Origin: Alistipes sp.
GTDB lineage: Bacteria > Bacteroidota > Bacteroidia > Bacteroidales > Rikenellaceae
NCBI GenBank assembly: GCA_022767745.1
Contig: JALENN010000005.1
Location: 62,001 to 126,000 of the forward strand
Reading direction: 5' to 3'
DNA length: 64,000 nucleotides
In this document: in pieces, positions 7,291 to 14,740 of the stretch
Position numbering within the stretch: the first letter of the stretch is position 1
Layout of the letters: every line of letters begins with the position of its first letter
Position numbers and translations under genes: made by a program
The notes under the pieces: generated by a model
The model's input: only the letters and a program-made list of their open reading frames with translations
What the model was told of the DNA's origin: nothing
The model's database searches: none

Positions 7291-8130
7291 ATGGCTAAGA
7301 ATAAACTTGTAGTTCCTTTTTTGAAATGGGTTGGAGGAAAAAGACAACTTATTCCAGAAATTAGAAAGATGTTACCCAAAGGGGTAGCGAATCGTCCCTA
7401 CTATGAGCCATTCATCGGAGGCGGAGCTTTATTTTTTGAACTCCAGCCAAAACAAGCTGTTATAAATGATTATAACGAAGAGTTGATCAATGTTTATACG
7501 GTTATAAGGGACAATCCCAATGAACTTATTGAGGATTTAAAGAAACATAAAAATACGTCAGAGTATTTTTATGAAATTCGATCTATGGATAGGCAACCTC
7601 TTTTTAAAAATCTTACCACTATCGAGCGAGCATCGCGGATTATATATCTCAATAAAACTTGCTATAATGGATTATATCGGGTTAATAATGCCGGGGAATT
7701 TAATTCTCCATTTGGGAAATATAAAAATCCAAATATTGTCAATGAGCCTGTGATTAAGGCGGTAAGTAAATATTTAAGTTCTAATCGGATTCAAATATCA
7801 AATGGTGATTATGAGGTGATTTTGAGAGATATACCAACAAACTCATTTGTGTATTTAGATCCTCCGTATCATCCTATTTCAGAGAGTTCTAATTTTACAG
7901 GATACGTGCAGGGTGGATGGAGTGAGAGAGATCAGCTTAGGCTAAGAGATGTTTGTAATAGATTAAATAGCAATGGTATAAAATTTCTCCTATCAAATTC
8001 TGCATCTAATTTCATAAAAGAAATTTATGCGGAATACAATATTCATGTAGTACAGGCAAGTCGTGCTATAAATTCAGATTCTTCTAAAAGAGGGCAAGTT
8101 GATGAATTTTTAATTAGCAATTATGAGTAA
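7291..8130 (+). CDS. D12-class adenine-N6 DNA methyltransferase, Dam/DpnM-like
   Basis: The 279-residue enzyme should methylate adenine with S-adenosylmethionine. The SAM-binding motif FLKWVGGKRQL (residues 10-20) and the catalytic motif DPPY (Asp190-Tyr193) are intact and in the alpha-class order. The GGKRQL variant resembles DpnM/MboI-type enzymes, whose target is GATC, so GATC specificity is likely but not proven. The gene overlaps the endonuclease gene by 8 nt (ATGAGTAA), which couples their translation. Composition is strikingly AT-rich against both the element backbone and the chromosome, pointing to later acquisition as cargo. Confidence 0.93.
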   Translation: MAKNKLVVPFLKWVGGKRQLIPEIRKMLPKGVANRPYYEPFIGGGALFFELQPKQAVINDYNEELINVYTVIRDNPNELIEDLKKHKNTSEYFYEIRSMDRQPLFKNLTTIERASRIIYLNKTCYNGLYRVNNAGEFNSPFGKYKNPNIVNEPVIKAVSKYLSSNRIQISNGDYEVILRDIPTNSFVYLDPPYHPISESSNFTGYVQGGWSERDQLRLRDVCNRLNSNGIKFLLSNSASNFIKEIYAEYNIHVVQASRAINSDSSKRGQVDEFLISNYE

Positions 8131-9400
8131 ATCCAAAAATGACATAGCATGGGAGAAAATTTTTGAGAAGTATTGCATCTTGGATAAACTTGCCAATAAT
8201 GAACGTATATCAATTTCTTCAACAGAAATTAATCAGTTTAGAGAGGCTCGTTTAATGACAAAGTTTGACCATAGATCTCAACTTCCAAAATTGTTTATAG
8301 ATCATAACTTATCAATATTACCTACATCCAGAGGCACATATGAAATCGGAAAATTTAAAACTTTTTGTGATTTCAATAAAGATGATATAGAGATAACTCC
8401 TATTGACTTTCCAACTTTCTTGGAAAGTATAGATTATAAAGATATTACGAGTGAATCAATAGCTATAAATTGTGCTTTTGTATCTAAGATATTGCATGAT
8501 TTTACAGGAGAGGAAAATCTATTACCTACCGTCTCTGGTCGGATGAGTTCTTCAGTCTTTGATTTTACGATTAATTCAGGACAAAACATTTTAAAAATTA
8601 ATGTTGACAATTCACAAATTGAAATAGACGGAGGGTATGAAGGAGATAGTTCTTTAAATTTGATTGAAGCCAAAAATTATATTTCAGATGATTTTCTGAT
8701 TCGACAACTATATTATCCATATAGATTATGGAGTAATAAAATAGGGAAACGTGTTCGTCCAATATTCTTGACGTATTCAAATGGTATTTTCCATTTGAGA
8801 GAATATGAATTTGTTACGCCTGAATTATATAATTCCATCCGATTAATACAACATAAAAAATATGCAGTTCAAGAAGGAGGAATTAATGTTGAGAATATAC
8901 AGAATATTTTGGATAGTATTCAAGTTGTAAAAGAACCTGAGTTGCCTTTCCCTCAAGCCGATAGCTTTGAACGAGTAATTAATCTTTGCGAGCTATTAAA
9001 ACAAAAAGGATTTATTTGTAAAGATGATATTACGCAAAATTATGACTTTGATCACAGACAAACTGATTATTATTCAAATGCGGCAAAGTATTTAGGATTA
9101 GTAGAGGTTGTTCGTGAGAATCAACAAATAGGGTGCATTCTAACTCGTAATGGCTCTCGTATATTTAATCTGCCCATTATTGAACGGCAATTGGAATTTG
9201 TAAAACTTATATTGGCACATACGGCATTTCAAAACACCTTGAAACTGTATTTTGATAAAGGCAATGTTCCAACAAAGGGCGAGGTCGTTGAAATAATGAA
9301 AAGTGCAAAATTGTATAATATTGATTCTGAACAAACATATAAACGAAGGGCATCTACTGTTATATCTTGGATAAATTGGATATTAGAACTAATAGAGTAA
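8123..9400 (+). CDS. Type II restriction endonuclease paired with the Dam-like methylase
   Basis: The 425-residue protein has a PD-(D/E)xK-like core: EIDGGYEGD (Glu167, Asp169, Asp175) followed by IEAKN (Glu182-Ala-Lys184), then a helix starting DDFLIRQLYYPYRLW. This spacing fits a type II nuclease active site. It is clearly longer than DpnII-type enzymes (under 300 residues). The N-terminal 120 residues may form a DNA-recognition domain, and the C-terminal third (from about 275) looks like winged-helix repeats, with a KGFICKDDI segment and a final RRASTVISWINWI segment of the kind seen in restriction enzymes. Overlap with the methylase gene strongly supports the pairing. Its exact family name could not be confirmed by reading alone. 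Confidence 0.85.
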   Translation: MSKSKNDIAWEKIFEKYCILDKLANNERISISSTEINQFREARLMTKFDHRSQLPKLFIDHNLSILPTSRGTYEIGKFKTFCDFNKDDIEITPIDFPTFLESIDYKDITSESIAINCAFVSKILHDFTGEENLLPTVSGRMSSSVFDFTINSGQNILKINVDNSQIEIDGGYEGDSSLNLIEAKNYISDDFLIRQLYYPYRLWSNKIGKRVRPIFLTYSNGIFHLREYEFVTPELYNSIRLIQHKKYAVQEGGINVENIQNILDSIQVVKEPELPFPQADSFERVINLCELLKQKGFICKDDITQNYDFDHRQTDYYSNAAKYLGLVEVVRENQQIGCILTRNGSRIFNLPIIERQLEFVKLILAHTAFQNTLKLYFDKGNVPTKGEVVEIMKSAKLYNIDSEQTYKRRASTVISWINWILELIE

Positions 9401-9420
9401 TAATTTAAAGAATAAGAATT

Positions 9421-9675
9421 ATGGCTTGTGAAAAACAACATCGTTATGATCCTCAGTACAATAATTTACCTGTCGATCAAGGTGGGGCAGGAAGACATCG
9501 CTGTGCTGGATGTGCTTATGAGAGAGGGTATGAAGATGGACTAAATCGTAAAGAAAAATTAGATTTGGACTTGGATTCATTACCAGAGAGTCAAGCTGGA
9601 ACAGTTAGGCATAAAAGCCCACATGCAGCTTATGCTGCTGGTTATTTAGCTGGAGTAGAAGATTCTTATAAGTAA
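9421..9675 (+). CDS. Small two-repeat protein downstream of the restriction enzyme
   Basis: The protein has 84 residues and starts 20 nt after the endonuclease stop, so it is probably co-transcribed. It consists of two copies of a 26-residue unit, residues 16-41 and 54-79, aligning without gaps as LPxxQxGxxRHxxxxxAYxxGYxxG. The first copy carries a CxxC pair (Cys28, Cys31); the second has His64 and His68 near the matching place. The linker is rich in Leu and Asp (KLDLDLDSLPE). No known domain is recognised. Position suggests an accessory or regulatory part of the restriction system, but nothing in the sequence proves it. Codon use is AT-rich like its neighbours. Confidence 0.7.
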   Translation: MACEKQHRYDPQYNNLPVDQGGAGRHRCAGCAYERGYEDGLNRKEKLDLDLDSLPESQAGTVRHKSPHAAYAAGYLAGVEDSYK

Positions 9676-9700
9676 ATACCTGTTCCTCCGTTTCAAATAA

Positions 9701-9736
9701 CATCCCCATACGATAAATATATATTGTATGGGGATG
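9701..9736 (+). terminator. Strong hairpin ending the restriction-modification operon
   Basis: CATCCCCATAC (9701-9711) and GTATGGGGATG (9726-9736) are perfectly complementary, with a 14-nt AT-only loop. There is no T run after it, so it may be an mRNA-stabilising hairpin or a factor-dependent terminator rather than a classical one. Confidence 0.6.
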
Positions 9737-9754
9737 AGTAAATTAGAAAAATCG

Positions 9755-9762
9755 TATATTTG
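9755..9762 (+). promoter_or_regulatory. -7 box TATATTTG with a 150-nt leader
   Basis: Fits TAnnTTTG and would drive the zinc-ribbon gene at 9916. The leader (about 9769-9915) has no ORF. It contains GGTTAC-taactc-GTTACC (9818-9835), which pairs with one mismatch; its purpose is unknown. This stretch is also the most likely place for the right end of the element. Confidence 0.45.
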
Positions 9763-9915
9763 CACTTTATAAAGAGTTATTTGACAGCGTAGCACCGCAA
9801 ATCACTGAAATTCGCACGGTTACTAACTCGTTACCACTATTTCTTAAATAATTTGCTAAAAGTTTATTATACAATTGGTTAAGTCAAACCGTTGAAAATC
9901 TAAAATAAAAAAAAT

Positions 9916-10473
9916 ATGTCTGACTTAACTAAGAAATGTCATGCCTGTGGAATGGAGATTCCATATGATGCCCAGATCTGTCCCTATTGTAGAACATTGC
10001 AACCTAAGCAAAAAGGAAAAACGCTCTTAAATATAATTGGCGGCATCGTATTGTTTATGATTTTCTTGGCAGGAATAGGAAATACATGTACTTCGTCTGA
10101 TTCAGATGGGCCTACATCGCAAGAATCCGCAAAAGAAGTCAAACCGTCTATAGATTTGGATCCGGTATCATCAGTTGAACAATCGAAAACATCTGTGCCT
10201 ACAAGTTCAAACGAAAAAAAGTCGACATCGACCGAAATAGAGCGTAAGCCAGTACCTCAAAAGGTAATTACTTCGGAAGAGGTAAAAGAGACTTCAAAGC
10301 CTATAGAGAGTTCTTTAGATGATAAGGCATCAGCGGTTACGACGGAAGAGGCTGTGGTGCAAGAAGAGCCCGATATAGAAAAGCAGAAGAATATGGATAA
10401 AACAGAAAAGCAAATCAAGAGAGAAGAACGGAAAAAGGAGCGCCAAGCAAGAAGAAATAATAAACAGTCCTAA
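9916..10473 (+). CDS. Zinc-ribbon protein with one membrane segment and charged tail
   Basis: The 185-residue protein starts with CHACGMEIPYDAQICPYC, a four-cysteine zinc ribbon (CxxC, 12-residue gap, CxxC). A hydrophobic segment of about 18 residues follows (around 37-54, LLNIIGGIVLFMIFLAGI), then a Ser/Thr/Glu/Lys-rich, probably disordered region (60-155) and a highly charged helix (KQIKREERKKERQARR). This suggests a cytoplasmic zinc ribbon anchored in the inner membrane with a long exported or cytoplasmic tail; orientation is not decidable. Low GC groups it with the element cargo, although it could be an unrelated neighbour. Function unknown. Confidence 0.75.
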   Translation: MSDLTKKCHACGMEIPYDAQICPYCRTLQPKQKGKTLLNIIGGIVLFMIFLAGIGNTCTSSDSDGPTSQESAKEVKPSIDLDPVSSVEQSKTSVPTSSNEKKSTSTEIERKPVPQKVITSEEVKETSKPIESSLDDKASAVTTEEAVVQEEPDIEKQKNMDKTEKQIKREERKKERQARRNNKQS

Positions 10474-10491
10474 AGGCACGATGTATGGGCG

Positions 10492-10525
10492 AAAAAATCC
10501 CCGCAGCCATTCGGTTGCGGGGATT
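10492..10525 (-). terminator. Terminator of the GGGtGRT operon
   Basis: AATCCCCGCAGCC (10496-10508) pairs with GGTTGCGGGGATT (10513-10525) with one G-T pair and a 4-nt loop. A6 on the plus strand (10492-10497) gives the T run in the minus direction. Confidence 0.85.
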
Positions 10526-10554
10526 GTCATATCCTGATTGTCGTTCAGAATTCC

Positions 10555-11559
10555 TTACTTGGTCATAGCCTGCTGGATTGCAACGGCAACGGCAACGGTA
10601 GCGCCCACCATCGGGTTGTTACCCATGCCGAGGAAGCCCATCATCTCGACGTGTGCCGGAACCGATGACGAACCTGCGAACTGAGCATCCGAGTGCATGC
10701 GGCCCATGGTGTCGGTCATACCGTACGAAGCGGGACCTGCGGCCATGTTGTCGGGGTGGAGGGTACGGCCCGTACCACCGCCTGAGGCTACCGAGAAGTA
10801 GTTCTTGCCGGCGAGGATACGCTCCTTCTTGTAGGTGCCGGCTACGGGGTGCTGGAAGCGGGTGGGGTTGGTCGAGTTACCGGTGATCGATACGTCGACA
10901 TCCTCCTTCCACATGATGGCTACGCCCTCGCGCACGTCGTCGGCGCCGTAGCAGCGTACCTTCGAACGCAGACCGTCCGAGTACGAGATGGTGTCGATAA
11001 CCTTCACCTCGCCGGTGTAGTAGTCGAACTGCGTCTGTACGTAGGTGAAGCCGTTGATACGCGAGATGATCTTGGCGGCATCCTTGCCCAGACCGTTGAG
11101 AATCACGCGCAGGGGGTTCTTGCGCACGCGGTTGGCCATCTCGGCGATCTTGATGGCGCCCTCGGCTGCGGCGAACGACTCGTGACCTGCCAGGAAGGCG
11201 AAGCACTGGGTCTCCTCGCGGAGCAGACGTGCGGCCAGGTTACCGTGGCCCAGACCCACCTTGCGGTCGTCGGCTACCGAGCCGGCGATGCAGAAGGCCT
11301 GCAGACCCTCGCCGATAGCCTCGGCGGCGTCGGCAGCGTCGGTGCAGCCCTTCTTGATGGCGATGGCGGCGCCAACGACGTAAGCCCACTTGGCATTCTC
11401 GAAGCAGATGGGCTGCGTCTCCTCACACATCTTGTAGGGGTCGATGCCCTTGGCGTCGCAGATGGCCTTGGCCTCCTCGATGCCGTTGATTCCGTATTGT
11501 GCGAGCACCTCGTTGATGTGGTCGATTCGGCGCTCGTAGCTCTCAAATAAAGTTGCCAT
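10555..11559 (-). CDS. GGGtGRT family protein
   Basis: The 334-residue product contains the defining motif GGGTGRT (in VASGGGTGRTLHPDN). The family is conserved in anaerobes and is regularly encoded beside a NifU-like iron-sulfur scaffold, as here, but its biochemical role is not established. The N-terminal half is helical and Ala-rich with several Cys residues (CDAKGIDPYKMCEET, FCIAGSV); the C-terminal half has glycine-rich segments (GFLGMGNNPMVGATVAVAVAI). No signal peptide or membrane segment is seen, so it is cytoplasmic. It follows the scaffold gene by 36 nt and shares its transcript; the terminator at 10492 ends the pair. Confidence 0.9.
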   Translation of the reverse strand: MATLFESYERRIDHINEVLAQYGINGIEEAKAICDAKGIDPYKMCEETQPICFENAKWAYVVGAAIAIKKGCTDAADAAEAIGEGLQAFCIAGSVADDRKVGLGHGNLAARLLREETQCFAFLAGHESFAAAEGAIKIAEMANRVRKNPLRVILNGLGKDAAKIISRINGFTYVQTQFDYYTGEVKVIDTISYSDGLRSKVRCYGADDVREGVAIMWKEDVDVSITGNSTNPTRFQHPVAGTYKKERILAGKNYFSVASGGGTGRTLHPDNMAAGPASYGMTDTMGRMHSDAQFAGSSSVPAHVEMMGFLGMGNNPMVGATVAVAVAIQQAMTK

Positions 11560-11595
11560 ATTGATTCTTTCTCTTTTTTCGGTTACACAATGGGT

Positions 11596-12288
11596 TTACT
11601 CTTGACGCGGATCGATGTACTTGACTGCATCCTTGAAGCGGCCGTAAGAGCCCTTGGCCTTCTCGAGAGCCTCGGCGGGAGCGATGCCCTTCTTGATGAA
11701 GTCCATCATCTTGCCCAGATGAACGAACTCGTAACCGATAACCTCGTCGTTCTCGTCGAGAGCCATGCGGGTGCAGTAGCCCTCGGCCATCTCGAGGTAG
11801 CGGGTACCCTTTGCCAGCGTACCGAACATGGTACCTACCTGCGAGCGCAGACCCTTGCCCAGATCCTCGAGCGAGGCGCCGATCGGCAGACCGCCCTCAG
11901 AGAAGGCCGACTGCGTACGGCCGTAAACGATCTGCTTGAAGAGCTCGCGCATGGCGGTGTTGATGGCGTCGCATACGAGGTCGGTGTTCAGGGCCTCGAG
12001 GATGGTCTTGCCCGGGAGAATCTCCGAAGCCATGGCGGCCGAGTGGGTCATACCCGAGCAGCCGATGGTCTCGACCATGGCCTCCTGGATAACGCCGTCC
12101 TTTACGTTGAGCGTGAGCTTGCAGGCACCCTGCTGGGGAGCGCACCATCCCACACCGTGCGTGAGGCCGGAAATGTCCTTTATCTCCTTAGCGACAACCC
12201 ATTTGCCCTCCTGCGGAATGGGAGCCGACGCGTGGTTGGCGCCCTTTTTTACGCAGCACATCTGCTGCACTTCGTGTGAATAAATCAT
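11596..12288 (-). CDS. NifU-like iron-sulfur cluster assembly scaffold protein
   Basis: The 230-residue protein is first in a two-gene operon with the GGGtGRT gene. The scaffold-type fold is indicated by GVGWCAPQQGACKLTLNVKDG and by METIGCSGMTHSAAMASEILPGKT, which carries the conserved Cys of the NifU/IscU N-terminal domain. An early CC pair (QQMCCVKKG) could also bind metal. It probably assembles or delivers Fe-S clusters for its neighbour. The start at 12288 gives a leader of about 65 nt from the TAAATTTG box on this strand (12361-12368). Confidence 0.85.
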   Translation of the reverse strand: MIYSHEVQQMCCVKKGANHASAPIPQEGKWVVAKEIKDISGLTHGVGWCAPQQGACKLTLNVKDGVIQEAMVETIGCSGMTHSAAMASEILPGKTILEALNTDLVCDAINTAMRELFKQIVYGRTQSAFSEGGLPIGASLEDLGKGLRSQVGTMFGTLAKGTRYLEMAEGYCTRMALDENDEVIGYEFVHLGKMMDFIKKGIAPAEALEKAKGSYGRFKDAVKYIDPRQE

Positions 12289-12360
12289 AGTTAGAAGAGT
12301 TTATTTGTTCGTATAACAGTCTTGTTTGCCACCTGTTATGATTTCGGTTAAAAGCCGTCG

Positions 12361-12429
12361 CAAATTTAGTCATAAATTCCCGCAATAGCAATCAATGGTT
12401 GTTTTTTGTTGATGAATATTCTACCTTTG
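12361..12429. promoter_or_regulatory. Divergent promoters between the NifU-like and nucleosidase genes
   Basis: Minus strand: CAAATTTA (12361-12368) reads TAAATTTG and serves the Fe-S operon. Plus strand: TACCTTTG (12422-12429) with a TTG at 12399-12401 at the expected -33 spacing; it lies 19 nt before the ATG at 12449. Confidence 0.6.
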
Positions 12430-12448
12430 TAACAAATAAAATTACTCT

Positions 12449-13051
12449 ATGACGGACGACTCTCTTTACGGCGGCCGGGTGTTGTTGCTGGCTGCCGTCG
12501 AGGATGAATTGGGCGACGATGCGGCCGATCTGGCGCGCCGTTGCGATCTTGTATTTACTGGTGTGGGCAAGTTGCGCGCCTTCGAGGCGACGCTTGCGGC
12601 CCTGTCGCGGCACGACTATGCCGCCGTGGTGAACGTTGGCACGTGCGGCTCGCTGGTGCACCGCACGGGTACGGTGCTGCGCCCCTCGGAGGTGTGGCAG
12701 GGAGGGCTCTACATCGACTCGGTGTTTGCCTCGGAGCCCGAGCGCGTGGCGTCGGGCAGCGCCGGTGTCTCGCTCGTCACGGTCGATAACTTCATCTCGC
12801 CCGAGACGCCGCGTGCCGAGCTCGACGTGCTGGCGCGTTACGACTGCTTCGAGATGGAGGGCTACGCCGTGCTGCGTGCGCTGCGTTTCCATGCCGCACA
12901 GCATGGGGGACGGATGCCGCGCGTGATGATGGTGAAGGGCGTGAGCGACAACGTCGACGGCTCGCTCGAGGAGTGGTTCGTCAAGCTCGAGAGGGTGCGT
13001 CCCGCCCTGATCGATGCCACGGACAGCGTGCTGACCGAGCTGGGCGTATAG
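12449..13051 (+). CDS. Nucleoside phosphorylase/nucleosidase superfamily protein (MTA/SAH nucleosidase-like)
   Basis: The 200-residue protein matches the PNP/UDP phosphorylase fold: an early GVGKLRAF loop, VVNVGTCGSL, the FEMEGYAV segment that binds the ribose in MTA/SAH nucleosidases, and KGVSDN near the end with the catalytic Asp. It should hydrolyse or phosphorolyse an N-glycosidic bond of a purine nucleoside; 5'-methylthioadenosine or S-adenosylhomocysteine is plausible. It is slightly shorter than classical MtnN (about 230 residues), so the substrate is uncertain. A TAnnTTTG promoter lies directly upstream. Confidence 0.85.
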   Translation: MTDDSLYGGRVLLLAAVEDELGDDAADLARRCDLVFTGVGKLRAFEATLAALSRHDYAAVVNVGTCGSLVHRTGTVLRPSEVWQGGLYIDSVFASEPERVASGSAGVSLVTVDNFISPETPRAELDVLARYDCFEMEGYAVLRALRFHAAQHGGRMPRVMMVKGVSDNVDGSLEEWFVKLERVRPALIDATDSVLTELGV

Positions 13052-13097
13052 TGCGGCGCGGGGATGCTGCATTTCGATTTCGGAATAATTGAAAAAT

Positions 13098-14702
13098 ATG
13101 AAACGATTTCTGTTTTTGCCGCTGCTGGCGCTGATGCTGGTGTCGGGCGGCGTTGCCGTATATGCCGCGGGCGCGGGTGATGATGAGATCCGCGGCGTTG
13201 TGAAGGACCGCGATGGACGCCCCGTCGAGGGAGTTGTCGTAAGCGACGGCTTCACCTGCTGCGCGACGGATGGCCGCGGCCGTTACCGTCTGGAGCGTAA
13301 CGGCGATGCCGAGCTGGTATTCTATTCGCTGCCGTCGGAGTATGCCGTCGACGTTACGACGGGAAATCCGTCGTTCTACACGCGTCTGGACGACGGCCGT
13401 ACGCGCTACGACTTTACGCTGACACCGCTCGAGGGCGGTGCCGAGGAGGAGTTCCGCCTCTTCTGCATGGCCGATCCGCAGTGCCAGAACGAGCGCCAGT
13501 TGAGCCGCTTCCGCAGCGAGACGGTGCCCGACGTGCACCGTGCCGCCGCCGAGGGGGATTTGCCGTGCTATGGCGTGACGCTGGGCGATGTGGTCTTCTC
13601 GTCGGACGGTGTCAACGCCATGTGGCTGATGGAGCACATGCTGCGTGCCACGGACTGCCGTCTGACGGGCATGCCCGTATTCCAGACCATGGGCAACCAC
13701 GACAACACCTTCGTGCCGGTTGCGCCCGACGAGCGCAGCAGTACGATCAACCTCGGTTTCCGCCGCGCCTTCGAGGCGTCGTTCGGCCCCGCGGACTACT
13801 CGTGGAACCGCGGCGAGGTGCATATCGTCACGATGAAGGACGTGAACTATACCGACGGCCGCAAGTCGAGCTCCTACAAGCTCGGGTTTACCGACGAGCA
13901 GGTGGAGTGGCTGCGTCAGGACCTGAGCTACGTGCCGCGCGACCGCATGGTTATCCTTTGCGTGCACATACCCATCTGCGGCAGCAAGGATGCCAACTGC
14001 CGCAAGGTGGTGGAGATGCTGGGCGAGTTTGCCGAGGCTCACATCATGGCCGGGCATACGCACTACAACCGCAACTACATACATCCCAACGGCGTCTACG
14101 AGCATGTCCACGGCGCCGCTTGCGGCACATGGTGGATATCGCGCCTGAACGGCGACGGCACGCCCTACGGCTACGGCGTTTACGAGATCGACGGTGCCAC
14201 GATCCGCGACTGGCGCTACCGCGGTACGGGGCTTGATCCCGACTTCCAGCTGCGCGTCTATCGCGGCGATGCGGTCTATGGCGGCGAGTACGAGCGTTTC
14301 GAAATGCCCTACGGCCGCGGCGTGATACTGGCCAACGTGTGGAATGCCGACCGCGACTGGAAGGTTGAGGTGTATGAGGACGGCCGCCTGACGGGTTGCA
14401 TGGAGCCCGTGAAGGTCACTACTGGTGTGGAGAAACCGTCGACACGGTCGAGCAAAGACTGGTGGTGCGTGGGCTACCACATCGGGGTGGTGGGCCGCGG
14501 ACACAAGGGCGGGTCGAGCCCGCTGGCGGGCGGCAGCCGCAAGAGCAGCATGACCACCTGCCACCACATGTACCGCTACGAACTGCGCAACCCCGATGCC
14601 GGGCGCATCGAGGTGGTGGCTACCGACCGTTTCGGCAACCGCTTCGTGCAGCGTCACGTGATCGGCGGCGCGGAGTACGACGGCGTGTCGGCGCCGTTCT
14701 GA
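13098..14702 (+). CDS. Secreted calcineurin-like phosphoesterase
   Basis: The ATG at 13098 opens a signal peptide (MKRFLFLPLLALMLVSGGVA); the frame extends to an upstream TTG at 13089. The mature protein has an N-terminal beta-sandwich (VVKDRDGRPVEGVVVSDG, carboxypeptidase-regulatory-like), then the metallophosphoesterase core with MADPQ, TLGDVVF, MGNHDN, VHIPI and AGHTHYN (the last His pair in the GHxH position), and a C-terminal domain typical of Bacteroidetes enzymes. Of the first metal motif DxH, the His is replaced (ADPQ), a variant common in this subfamily. It is exported to periplasm or surface; substrate unknown. A separate metallophosphoesterase of different domain layout lies at 19943-21073. 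Confidence 0.9.
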   Translation: MKRFLFLPLLALMLVSGGVAVYAAGAGDDEIRGVVKDRDGRPVEGVVVSDGFTCCATDGRGRYRLERNGDAELVFYSLPSEYAVDVTTGNPSFYTRLDDGRTRYDFTLTPLEGGAEEEFRLFCMADPQCQNERQLSRFRSETVPDVHRAAAEGDLPCYGVTLGDVVFSSDGVNAMWLMEHMLRATDCRLTGMPVFQTMGNHDNTFVPVAPDERSSTINLGFRRAFEASFGPADYSWNRGEVHIVTMKDVNYTDGRKSSSYKLGFTDEQVEWLRQDLSYVPRDRMVILCVHIPICGSKDANCRKVVEMLGEFAEAHIMAGHTHYNRNYIHPNGVYEHVHGAACGTWWISRLNGDGTPYGYGVYEIDGATIRDWRYRGTGLDPDFQLRVYRGDAVYGGEYERFEMPYGRGVILANVWNADRDWKVEVYEDGRLTGCMEPVKVTTGVEKPSTRSSKDWWCVGYHIGVVGRGHKGGSSPLAGGSRKSSMTTCHHMYRYELRNPDAGRIEVVATDRFGNRFVQRHVIGGAEYDGVSAPF

Positions 14703-14740
14703 TGCCGAGGCGTTTTGTTGAATGTAAATATAGGGTTGAT

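Larger units (their letters stand above)
900..10490 (+). mobile_element. NBU-like integrative mobilizable element carrying a restriction-modification system
   Basis: Gene order is integrase, small DNA-binding protein, helicase, primase, MOBV relaxase and cargo, all on the plus strand. This is the plan of the Bacteroides NBU/Tn4555-type mobilizable elements (integrase, accessory ORFs, PrmN1-like primase, MobN1-like relaxase), which use the transfer machinery of a coresident conjugative element; no type IV secretion genes are present. Composition is clearly lower in GC than the flanking chromosome, and the cargo (7.2-10.5 kb) is lower still, suggesting at least two acquisition steps. Boundaries given are approximate: left limit after the structural RNA, right limit at the composition change before the terminator at 10492. 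No target-site repeat could be identified. Confidence 0.8.

Noticed and set aside
1145..9837. Shared word GTTACCAC at 1145-1152 and 9830-9837 as element ends
   Set aside because: Only 8 bp, no extension on either side, and the position relative to int differs from known elements.
11590..12283. Plus-strand ORFs opposite the NifU-like and GGGtGRT genes
   Set aside because: Low-complexity Leu/Val/Arg-rich translations typical of antisense frames in GC-rich DNA.
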